Positions 1 through 7,124 of a stretch of DNA of 64,000 nucleotides are shown here, one piece after another. Source of the DNA: an uncultured Chloroflexales bacterium (GTDB taxonomy: Bacteria > Chloroflexota > Chloroflexia > Chloroflexales > Chloroflexaceae); contig CAKZSI010000022.1 of NCBI GenBank assembly GCA_937918935.1, positions 58,915 to 122,914 on the forward strand, read 5' to 3'. The notes below the pieces were generated by a model. That model searched no databases, was not told the DNA's origin, and was given only the letters and a program-made list of their open reading frames with translations. Position numbers and translations under genes: made by a program. Positions within the stretch are counted from its first letter, which is position 1. Each line of letters starts with the position of its first letter.

Positions 1-947
1 GCGAGGGCAGGCAGGGCGGCCTGACCGATGGCCAGCCCGAGCAGGCGCACCGGCAGACCGATGAGCAACATGGCATTGACCAGTGCGCCCACCGCGGCGG
101 TGACGCCGCTGAGGCTGGCGAAGGCAACATCAACGATGTTGCCGGCATAATTGCTCAACCCGGAGAGCGCGTTGGGCCAGAGCAAGCGCAGCGTCAGGCG
201 CAGATCACGATCGGCCGGGTCCCACAGCAGGCGTGGCCGGAAGTGGTGGCCGTGCAGGGCGGGGACGAGGATCACGATCTGGAGCAGGGCGTCGAAGAGT
301 GAGCCAATGGTCGGGCCAAGGATGCCCACCTCGGGAACCACGACCGCCGCGACCGTTCCGCCGATCAACGTGAGGTTGCGCAGGGCGATGGCCAGGGCGG
401 GGAGCAGGATCTGGTTGCGGCTGACCAGCAGGGACACCAGGGCGGCCTCGCTGATCACCAGCAGCACTTCGAGGAAGAGGAGGCGCGTCAGGGTGACGGT
501 GAGGGCCTGAGTAGCGGGATCAAAGCCGGGTGCCAGCACCGTCTGCACGAAGAGCGGCGCGGCAAGGGCGGCGAGGAGGCACAGGGGCGCGAACACGCTC
601 AGCAGGGCCGTCAGGGTTAGATTGACCAGGCGATTGGCTGCGGGCGAGCCGCCGCGGGCGAAGGCCCGCACCAGCACCGGAACCAGGGCGTTGGTCAGGG
701 CGCCGCCGGAGATCAACAGGCTGACGGTTTCGGGGAGGCGAAAGGCGGCATAAAATGCCGCGGCCTCCTCGCCGAGGCCGAAGCGGGCATTCAGCAAGAT
801 CTGGCGGATGACGCCGAGGATTGCCGAGACCAGGAAGCCGGCCACGTAGAGAGCCGACGCCTCGGCAACGGTGACCTCCAGGGTAGGCCAGTCGCGGAAG
901 GGCGTCTGCCGGAGACGGGCGAGCAGGTTCAGGGCAGAGTGACGCAA
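1..947 (-). CDS. murJ: MurJ/MviN lipid II flippase, N-terminal part (runs off left edge)
   Basis: About 315 codons are visible on the minus strand; the stop codon lies outside the window. The translation is strongly hydrophobic with repeated membrane helices and contains the MurJ N-terminal signature LLISGGALTNALVPVL after a typical lead (ILGVIRQILLNARFGLG). MurJ-family proteins move lipid II across the inner membrane for peptidoglycan synthesis and are usually near 500 residues, so roughly the first two thirds is here. The start is uncertain: no ATG precedes the conserved region, and the TTG at 947 (reading LRHSALNLLARL) is the nearest plausible start; no good ribosome binding site is seen. 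It could be a MurJ paralogue of an exopolysaccharide locus rather than the essential copy. Confidence 0.82.
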   Translation of the reverse strand, partial: MRHSALNLLARLRQTPFRDWPTLEVTVAEASALYVAGFLVSAILGVIRQILLNARFGLGEEAAAFYAAFRLPETVSLLISGGALTNALVPVLVRAFARGGSPAANRLVNLTLTALLSVFAPLCLLAALAAPLFVQTVLAPGFDPATQALTVTLTRLLFLEVLLVISEAALVSLLVSRNQILLPALAIALRNLTLIGGTVAAVVVPEVGILGPTIGSLFDALLQIVILVPALHGHHFRPRLLWDPADRDLRLTLRLLWPNALSGLSNYAGNIVDVAFASLSGVTAAVGALVNAMLLIGLPVRLLGLAIGQAALPAL

Positions 948-1115
948 CGACGTGCCAACCGGCCTTGCCAGGGCGCATATGCGTGACGTTGTTGGCAGAG
1001 CAAAACCCGCCCCCACCCTACCGGCGGGCAATGAGAAAACCCTGGGAGGGCCGTGCCCTCCCAGACCTTCCCGATGGACAGGGGCGCGGGGAACCGCGGG
1101 TTCCCCGGTTTCACC
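948..1115. repeat. intergenic palindrome pair (dispersed repeat copy)
   Basis: Between murJ and phaB lie two adjacent hairpins. One at 1042-1064 has arms ctgggaggg / ccctcccag; one at 1087-1107 has arms cggggaacc / ggttccccg. The same two hairpin types recur in many other gaps of this window, so this is a copy of a dispersed palindromic family. It may also act as a terminator for phaB or a processing site, but no T-tract follows. Confidence 0.7.
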
Positions 1116-1856
1116 TCAGAACAGCAAGCCGCCATCAACCGACAGCGTGACGCCGGTGATAAAGCTTGCCTCATCCGAGGCGAGGAAGAGGTAGGCGTTG
1201 GCAATATCCTCAGGGGTGCCGAGGCGGCGCAGGGGGGTGCGTTCGCGCACACTCTCAAGCACCTTTTCGGGCACCGTCGCGATCATTTCGGTAACGGTAA
1301 AGCCAGGGGCAATGGCATTGACGCGAATATGGTTGGGGCCAAGCTCGCGCGCCCAGGTCTTGGTCATCCCAATCACGCCGGCCTTGGCGGCGACATAGTT
1401 CGTCTGGCCGAAGTTGCCGTGGAGGCCGACGATTGACGCGGCATTGATGATCGCGCCGCCGCCATTGGCGATCATAATTGGCACGACAGCCCTGGCGCAC
1501 AGCCAGACACCCTTGAGGTTGACATTAATCACCGCATCGAACTGATCCTCGGTCATCTTCTGCATGCGGGCGTCGCGGGTGATGCCGGCGTTGTTCACGA
1601 GGATATCGATCCGCCCGAACGCCTCAACGGTCGTTCGCACGGCGACCTCAACCGACTCAGCGCGACTGACGTCAAGGAAGACCGCCTTGGCCTGGCCATC
1701 ATTGCGGACAATCTCCTCGGCGACGGCCTGGGCGTTGGCCATATTGATGTCGGCGACCGCGACCCGCGCGCCCTCGCGGGCAAAAGTAAGCGCCGTAACC
1801 TTGCCGATACCCTGGCCACTACCGGTGATGAGGGCAACCTTATCTTTCAGTCGCAT
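1116..1856 (-). CDS. phaB: SDR acetoacetyl-CoA / 3-oxoacyl reductase
   Basis: A 246-residue classical short-chain dehydrogenase. The NAD(P)-binding motif TGSGQGIG is at residues 11-18, NNAG at 88-91, and the catalytic Ser141, Tyr154 and Lys158 (YVAAK) are all present. It ends in the usual SVDGG motif. Sequence alone cannot separate PhaB (acetoacetyl-CoA to (R)-3-hydroxybutyryl-CoA) from FabG, but it is the third gene of a phaE-phaC-phaB run with a 73-bp gap after phaC, so supply of hydroxyacyl-CoA for PHA synthesis is the best reading. ATG start with ggagct just upstream. Confidence 0.85.
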   Translation of the reverse strand: MRLKDKVALITGSGQGIGKVTALTFAREGARVAVADINMANAQAVAEEIVRNDGQAKAVFLDVSRAESVEVAVRTTVEAFGRIDILVNNAGITRDARMQKMTEDQFDAVINVNLKGVWLCARAVVPIMIANGGGAIINAASIVGLHGNFGQTNYVAAKAGVIGMTKTWARELGPNHIRVNAIAPGFTVTEMIATVPEKVLESVRERTPLRRLGTPEDIANAYLFLASDEASFITGVTLSVDGGLLF

Positions 1857-1929
1857 ACCAGCTCCTTAATCCAGGGGCGCCCCTGAGCAACAAAGGCGCA
1901 GCCTCATCGCCGCGCCACGGGTAAAGATG

Positions 1930-3036
1930 TTACTGGCTGCGCTTGGCAAGCCACGCCTCGATCTGCGGCCAGGTGCGCTTGCTCGCGCCGCTGCCCACCA
2001 TCAGACCGATATGGCCGCCCTTCATCTCCAGCAACAGTTTGTCGCGCGAACCGAACTTGTCCATCGCCGTAACAGACTGGCAGGTAGGGACGATATGATC
2101 GCGGTCGGCGATCACATTGAGAATGCTGGCCTTCACGTTACGCAGATCGACCGTACGACCCTCCATTTGCAGCGTCCCCTCCATGAGGCGGTTCTCGCGG
2201 AAGAACTCGACGACCCACTGCCGGAAGGCGGCGCCGGGGAAATTCACGCCATCGGTGACCCAGTTGTTCATCGCCAGCCAGGACTCAACGACGGCCGGAT
2301 TATCGAGGTTATCCCAGAGTTTCAGGTAGTTGAGCACCCAGTTCTCGACCGGCTTGAGCATCTTGTTGCCGTAGTCAATAACCTCGCCGGGCACGTTGCC
2401 AAACTGGCGCACCAGCTCATCAACGTTGTAGTACGGTGTATTGAGCCACTTGTTGAAGGGGCCTGCCTCTTTATTCCCGAAGTCGAGGGGCGCAGTGAGG
2501 AGCACCAGGTTGCGCAGTCCGTCATCGGGGCGCATAGCGGCGTAGATCACCGTAATGGTTGCGCCGATGCACCAGCCGCACATGCTGAACTCGCGCTTGC
2601 CGCTATGCCGCTGCAAGGCGCGCACCGCCCGCGGGAGGAACTTGAGCGAGAAGTCCTCGAAGTCATACCCGGCATCTTCGGGGCCGGGGCGACCCCAGTC
2701 GAGCATATAGACCTCGTAGCCCTGGCGGACCATGTACTCGACGAAGCTATTGCCCGGGCGCAGGTCGAAAATATCAGGCCGGTTGATCAACGCAAAGACC
2801 AGAAAAAGCGGTACCGGTTTCCGCTGCTCGGGAGGCGTCTGCGGATAGAAATGGTACAGCTTCATCTTATTGAGCGTCCAGATCACTTCTTTGGGCGTCA
2901 GCCCGATCTGGACGTTCAACCGATTGGTGGCCAGTCTGGTTAGCGTATCGGTGCTCTTGCCGAGCCGCTCCATCTCGGCATAGAGGTTCTGGGTCAACTG
3001 TTCAACATCCAGGGTCGCGGGGCTTTGAGTGGTCAT
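1930..3036 (-). CDS. phaC: PHA synthase catalytic subunit (class III/IV type)
   Basis: A 368-residue alpha/beta-hydrolase-type polyhydroxyalkanoate synthase, the length expected for the short class III/IV PhaC. The lipase-like box GWCIG puts the nucleophile at Cys156. Downstream DRDHIVP supplies the catalytic Asp (Asp313) and GGHIG the His (His342). The enzyme polymerises (R)-3-hydroxyacyl-CoA on granules and needs a small partner, encoded immediately upstream (3127-3579). The ATG at 3036 has gggag seven bases upstream. Cytoplasmic, granule-associated; part of the phaE-phaC-phaB operon on the minus strand. Confidence 0.93.
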   Translation of the reverse strand: MTTQSPATLDVEQLTQNLYAEMERLGKSTDTLTRLATNRLNVQIGLTPKEVIWTLNKMKLYHFYPQTPPEQRKPVPLFLVFALINRPDIFDLRPGNSFVEYMVRQGYEVYMLDWGRPGPEDAGYDFEDFSLKFLPRAVRALQRHSGKREFSMCGWCIGATITVIYAAMRPDDGLRNLVLLTAPLDFGNKEAGPFNKWLNTPYYNVDELVRQFGNVPGEVIDYGNKMLKPVENWVLNYLKLWDNLDNPAVVESWLAMNNWVTDGVNFPGAAFRQWVVEFFRENRLMEGTLQMEGRTVDLRNVKASILNVIADRDHIVPTCQSVTAMDKFGSRDKLLLEMKGGHIGLMVGSGASKRTWPQIEAWLAKRSQ

Positions 3037-3126
3037 CGGCAGCTCCCTTTCTCAACGTCGATCTGCATCACCCGTAGCGGCCTGACCAGCGCGCCGGGGG
3101 CCACAGGCGAAGCTCGGGATCGAGGC

Positions 3127-3579
3127 TTAGCTTTCCGTGGCGGGCTTACGGGTCCGGCGCGGCTTCCCGGCGCCTTCAGCTTCATCTGCGGCAGCCTCTT
3201 CGGGCGATGCGGCGCCATTGGCCGAGGCGACGACGGCCAGGCCGTGCACCGCTTGCAGCAACTCGTCAAGCTGAACCTGCATGTCGTCCAGGCGCATCTC
3301 AATATTGGTCAGGCGCGACGCCAGGTTAATCACCTCGGCGCGCGAGGGCATATTGATCTGCGACAGGTAGGTCTCCATGTACTGGTTGACTGCCTGGCGA
3401 ATCGGGGCGGAGGCTGCGAGGAGCGTGTCGAGCTGTAAACCGATGGCGTTGGCGAAGACCTCGGTGTTGACCAGCGCGGCCATTCCTTTGGCCCACGCAT
3501 CAAGATTGGCGTCGCGAATCGTGCGCCAGGTGCCGATCGGATCGTTCGGATTAAACCCGTCATTCGGGCTCTGGCTCAT
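3127..3579 (-). CDS. phaE: short PhaE/PhaR-like PHA synthase subunit
   Basis: A 150-residue protein just upstream of phaC. The core (residues 12-105) is helical with the PhaE-like segment NMPSRAEVINLASRLTNIEM followed by a leucine-rich coiled coil (LDDMQVQLDELLQ). The tail is Ala/Glu-rich and then basic (KPRRTRK). Class III PhaE is about 350 residues and class IV PhaR about 200, so this is a compact version. Its place in front of phaC supports a role as the activating or granule-targeting partner of PhaC. Good ribosome binding site (ggag) before the ATG at 3579. The 250 bases between it and the GH2 gene show no other gene. Confidence 0.8.
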   Translation of the reverse strand: MSQSPNDGFNPNDPIGTWRTIRDANLDAWAKGMAALVNTEVFANAIGLQLDTLLAASAPIRQAVNQYMETYLSQINMPSRAEVINLASRLTNIEMRLDDMQVQLDELLQAVHGLAVVASANGAASPEEAAADEAEGAGKPRRTRKPATES

Positions 3580-3830
3580 ATCTGGTCTCCTTTGACGGTA
3601 TTACGCAGCACAGGCGTGTCCGGGGCTTGGCAATTTACTTGTAGGGTATTCCAGATAGTTACTGCGCGGTTACATGGGGCAGGGTGGCAGGTTCGGGCGC
3701 TCCTGCCTGACGGCTGCTCCACCGCATTTCCCCTTGACGGAACCAGCCCGGAGAGGTGTGGCGGTGTGCAGGTGAGCGAACATCGCCCTCCTTCCACAGG
3801 GCGATGTCGAGCCGAGGACCACGGATGCCG

Positions 3831-6014
3831 TCATTTCCGCACCGCGATCTCGTACACCTGGCGCACGGGGTGCTCGACGCCGCTGAGGGCCAGTTCCAGC
3901 GCATAGCGCCCGGCGCGGGCGGGGGTGAGTCGCAACCGGTCAGCCTCGATCGGCAGGCAATCGGCGGCCAGTTCGACGCGCCGGCGCACGTCGGCGAGGG
4001 TCTGGCCGGTAGGGTCGCACAGGCGCGCTTCCAGAATGGCGTCCTGGAAAGAGCGACGCGCATCGTTGACCACGAACAACGGCAGTTGGAGCGCCTCGCC
4101 GATAGTGTAGGTGCGCGGCGGGTACAGACAGAAGGCGTACTGGGGGCTGAAGGCCGCCTGGAGCGCGTAGTAGGAACGCTTGGGTACGCGCCAGTAGTCA
4201 ACCACGCTCCAGAGAATGGCCGGGTAGGGATCAACGAAGAGAAAGGGCACGATGCCGCCGGTGGGGCGGTACTTGTGCGCACGCAGGCGGTCAATGTAAT
4301 ATCGGTTGATAAAGATCTGGTAGTCCTGTGACATGTCGATCATCTCGGCCAGGGATTTGGCCTCGCGCCAGGCGATCCAGTTTGACATAATATCGGCCTG
4401 GAAACTGTGGCGCTCCTTCAGGTGCTCCACGTCCGCCGCGCTGAGGCAGGGCGGCATGAACTTCAGCGCGCTCTCCAGGTTGGGGAAGCTCTGCGCGCCA
4501 AACTCGGTAACGAAGGCCATGTTGGCGGGAAAGCGCTTGTGCATCACTTCGGCGTCGTCGAGGGTACCGTAGTTGCGGTACCAGCCGAAGTACACGTGCG
4601 CGTCGGTGCCCTTGCGCACATACGGAATATCCACTTCGCCCGATGAGCGCACGGCCGGGCGCGTTGGATCCTCCTGTTCGACCACCTCTTTCAGTTGCGT
4701 ATCGAGCACGTCGCGGTTCCAACTGAACCCGAAGGCCGTCCAGTACGTGCGCAGCCGGCTGAGGAGCGACTCGTCGGCGGTGTCTTCGATGACCACCGGT
4801 TCGTTGTGCATGCACCAGACGCCAATGCAGGGATGGCTTCCCAGCAGCCGCACCATGTGCCGCGCCTGCCGCCGCGCCTCGGGCAGGATGTGACGGGCGT
4901 ACAGCCATTGAAGCGGAAAGTCTTGCCAGAGTAGTATGCCGGCCACATTTGCGGCCTCATAAAATGCCGGGTGATCCACGTGGGCGTGAACACGCAGCAG
5001 GTTCATGTGGCAGGCGCGGGCCAGTTCGAGATCCCGGGCGCTACGTTCGGGGGTCATGGTGGCGATGCGCATGTCGCCGGGCGGGTAGTTGTTGCCCTTG
5101 ACGAGAAAGCGCACGCCGTTCAGATGGGGGATCCAGTTGCGCAGGTCAAAGGTGCGCACCCCGAAGGTGATCCGCTGCGCATCGCTCAACTGCTCGTCGA
5201 GCAGGAGTTCAATCGCCACGTCGTAGAGGTCGGGCTGCCCGAGATCGTGCGTCCACCAGAGGCGGGGGTCGCGCAGCTTCAACAGCCCGCTGAGTTCCTG
5301 GCGCCCGCGGCGCAGCATACGGCGCTGCTCGATGACCTGTGTCTCGCCGCTGAAGGTGCGCGGTACGAAGTGGAGGCGCAGGGTTGCCTGGGCCTCGATG
5401 GCAGAGTCGACATCCAGGTCAAAGCGCAGTTGGGCCGCGCGCTCGTCGCAGGCCAGGGTGAGCAGGCGCGCGTGGTGCAGCCGCGCCGGGCCGCTGGTGT
5501 GCAACTCTACCGGCAGCCAGATGCCGCCGGGGTTGGCCCGGGGGTCAAAGCAGTCCCAGTGCGAGAACACGCCCGTGATCATGGTCTTGTCAAGTTTGTT
5601 GCGCTCATCGGGACAATCCACCTCTACCAGCAAGGTGTTCTCAGCCTGGAGAATGTCGCTCACCTCGATCTCGTTGGGAATAAAATAGCCCTCGTGGGCG
5701 CCAAGATCCACGCCGTTGAGGTAGGGGCGCGAGTAGTAGAAGATGCCGTTGAGGCGTAGCCAGATGCGCGAGGTCTGGCGTCGGTCTACCGATGTGTGCG
5801 CCAGTGCCAGGGCCTCGGTCGTGCGTCGCGGGTCGCAGGCGAACTGGCAGCGGTAGACCACTTTTCCGGCATGTTCTTCAAGGCCGGGGAGTTGCTGCCA
5901 GTGGGCCGGCACGTGGGCCGGCAGCCAGCCTTTCTCGCCACGGGGGTAGATCCCGTTGCGAAAGACCGCCAGTGGCCGGATCTCCCAGTGATCCGTAAGG
6001 GTTTGGAGAAGCAT
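3831..6014 (-). CDS. glycoside hydrolase family 2 protein (beta-galactosidase/mannosidase type)
   Basis: A 727-residue GH2 enzyme: N-terminal sugar-binding jelly roll (about 1-175), an immunoglobulin-like domain (about 180-290), then a TIM barrel. The acid/base glutamate is in HNEPVV (Glu405) and the nucleophile in FVTEFGAQ (Glu504), both intact. No signal peptide is visible, so it is likely cytoplasmic. Substrate cannot be read reliably: beta-mannosidase, beta-galactosidase or beta-glucuronidase are possible. It follows a GT2 and a GH35 gene on the same strand, suggesting a common glycan. ATG start at 6014; the Shine-Dalgarno is weak. Confidence 0.88.
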   Translation of the reverse strand: MLLQTLTDHWEIRPLAVFRNGIYPRGEKGWLPAHVPAHWQQLPGLEEHAGKVVYRCQFACDPRRTTEALALAHTSVDRRQTSRIWLRLNGIFYYSRPYLNGVDLGAHEGYFIPNEIEVSDILQAENTLLVEVDCPDERNKLDKTMITGVFSHWDCFDPRANPGGIWLPVELHTSGPARLHHARLLTLACDERAAQLRFDLDVDSAIEAQATLRLHFVPRTFSGETQVIEQRRMLRRGRQELSGLLKLRDPRLWWTHDLGQPDLYDVAIELLLDEQLSDAQRITFGVRTFDLRNWIPHLNGVRFLVKGNNYPPGDMRIATMTPERSARDLELARACHMNLLRVHAHVDHPAFYEAANVAGILLWQDFPLQWLYARHILPEARRQARHMVRLLGSHPCIGVWCMHNEPVVIEDTADESLLSRLRTYWTAFGFSWNRDVLDTQLKEVVEQEDPTRPAVRSSGEVDIPYVRKGTDAHVYFGWYRNYGTLDDAEVMHKRFPANMAFVTEFGAQSFPNLESALKFMPPCLSAADVEHLKERHSFQADIMSNWIAWREAKSLAEMIDMSQDYQIFINRYYIDRLRAHKYRPTGGIVPFLFVDPYPAILWSVVDYWRVPKRSYYALQAAFSPQYAFCLYPPRTYTIGEALQLPLFVVNDARRSFQDAILEARLCDPTGQTLADVRRRVELAADCLPIEADRLRLTPARAGRYALELALSGVEHPVRQVYEIAVRK

Positions 6015-6179
6015 AGCGCGTTATTGAGAGCGGTACGCCGCCACAAGCGGGAGTCGGAGGCTTGAGGGCCGCAGGCCGCCAAAAAGACACCTTTTTCTTT
6101 TCTTTCGAAGGGGCTTTGCCCCTCCGAACCTCCCTGCGGAGGAGCAATGACGAGGTGGTGTTCCTGGCCAGTATGCCAA
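6015..6179. repeat. intergenic palindrome (dispersed repeat copy)
   Basis: The gap between GT2 and GH2 holds a short hairpin at 6110-6122 (ggggc / gcccc around ttt) inside a fragment that resembles the gap-filling palindromes elsewhere (compare 48349-48361). No gene is seen here. Confidence 0.5.
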
Positions 6180-7124
6180 TTATATTTCGCGCAGCGCCTG
6201 CCAGTATACCGCAATCCGTTGCTGCCGCATGTCAGGGCGGTGACCCAGCCGGGCCTTGAGGGTTTCGAGGCCCAGTTCGTAGGCGAAGCCAAGACGGAGA
6301 AAGGCCCGCAGCGCCCCGGCGAAGCGCCAGCCGTACCACATGCGCGCCAGGAGGATTTTACTGCGATTGAAGTGGATGTGCCGCCGGGCCGGGGCCTGGT
6401 CGCTGCTTTTGCCTTCGTGGTGCAGCACCGTCGCTTCGGGGAGGTGCCAGATCGCCGATGATCCGCCGGCGCGCGTCTGTTGCAGGCGCCGTTCCCACTC
6501 CAGTTCTTCGCTGTACATAAAAAAGCGCTCGTCGAGCAGGCCGGCCTGACGAATGGCCTCGCTGCGCACGAGCAGGGCCGCGCCGACCAGCCAGTCCACA
6601 GGTTGCGCCAGGTCGTCCGGGGTGTCGGCGCAACGGTAGCGGTGCGCCCAGGGGTTGGCCGGCCACAGCCGGTCGAGCGCGGTGCTCTCCCAGAAGAAGG
6701 TCATGCGGGTGGGGAAGCGTCGCCGGGAGGACTGTACGCCGCCGTCGGCGTAGCGCAATTGCGGCCCGACGGCGACCAGGTCGGGACGGCGCTCAAGGAA
6801 GCGTACCAGCCGCGGAATGGCGTCGCCGACCGGCTCGGTGTCGGGGTTGAGCAGTAGAATGAAGGGCACGTCGCGTGCCAGCAGTTCGCGCAGGGCCAGG
6901 TTGTTGCCCGCGGCGAAGCCCAGGTTCTCTCCGGCTTCGATCAGTCGCACCCGGGGAAAGGCGGCGCGCAGCGCCTCCGGCGTGCCGTCGGCGCTCTGGT
7001 TGTCAACGACGATGATCTCATAGGCGATGCCACTGCCCGCCAGCGAGGCTTCGACCGCCCGCAGGCAGCGACATAGCAGGTCGCGCACGTTCCAGGAAAC
7101 GATGACAATCGCCAATTCGATCAC
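6180..7124 (-). CDS. glycosyltransferase family 2, rhamnosyltransferase-like
   Basis: A 314-residue GT-A fold glycosyltransferase. It begins with IELAIVIVSWNVRDLL, has VVDNQSADGT as the nucleotide-binding segment and LLLNPDTEP as the metal-binding DxD-equivalent, and then the GT2 pattern LDERFFMYSEELEWERRL. This is the WbbL/rhamnosyltransferase-like subgroup that adds a sugar to a cell-surface glycan from a nucleotide-sugar donor. The start is a GTG at 7124 overlapping the GH35 stop by four bases (GTGA), so the two are translationally coupled. Donor and acceptor cannot be told from sequence. Confidence 0.88.
   Translation of the reverse strand: MIELAIVIVSWNVRDLLCRCLRAVEASLAGSGIAYEIIVVDNQSADGTPEALRAAFPRVRLIEAGENLGFAAGNNLALRELLARDVPFILLLNPDTEPVGDAIPRLVRFLERRPDLVAVGPQLRYADGGVQSSRRRFPTRMTFFWESTALDRLWPANPWAHRYRCADTPDDLAQPVDWLVGAALLVRSEAIRQAGLLDERFFMYSEELEWERRLQQTRAGGSSAIWHLPEATVLHHEGKSSDQAPARRHIHFNRSKILLARMWYGWRFAGALRAFLRLGFAYELGLETLKARLGHRPDMRQQRIAVYWQALREI

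Noticed and set aside
151..510. 119-codon plus-strand frame at the left edge
   Set aside because: Arg/Ser-rich shadow; the minus strand encodes MurJ here.
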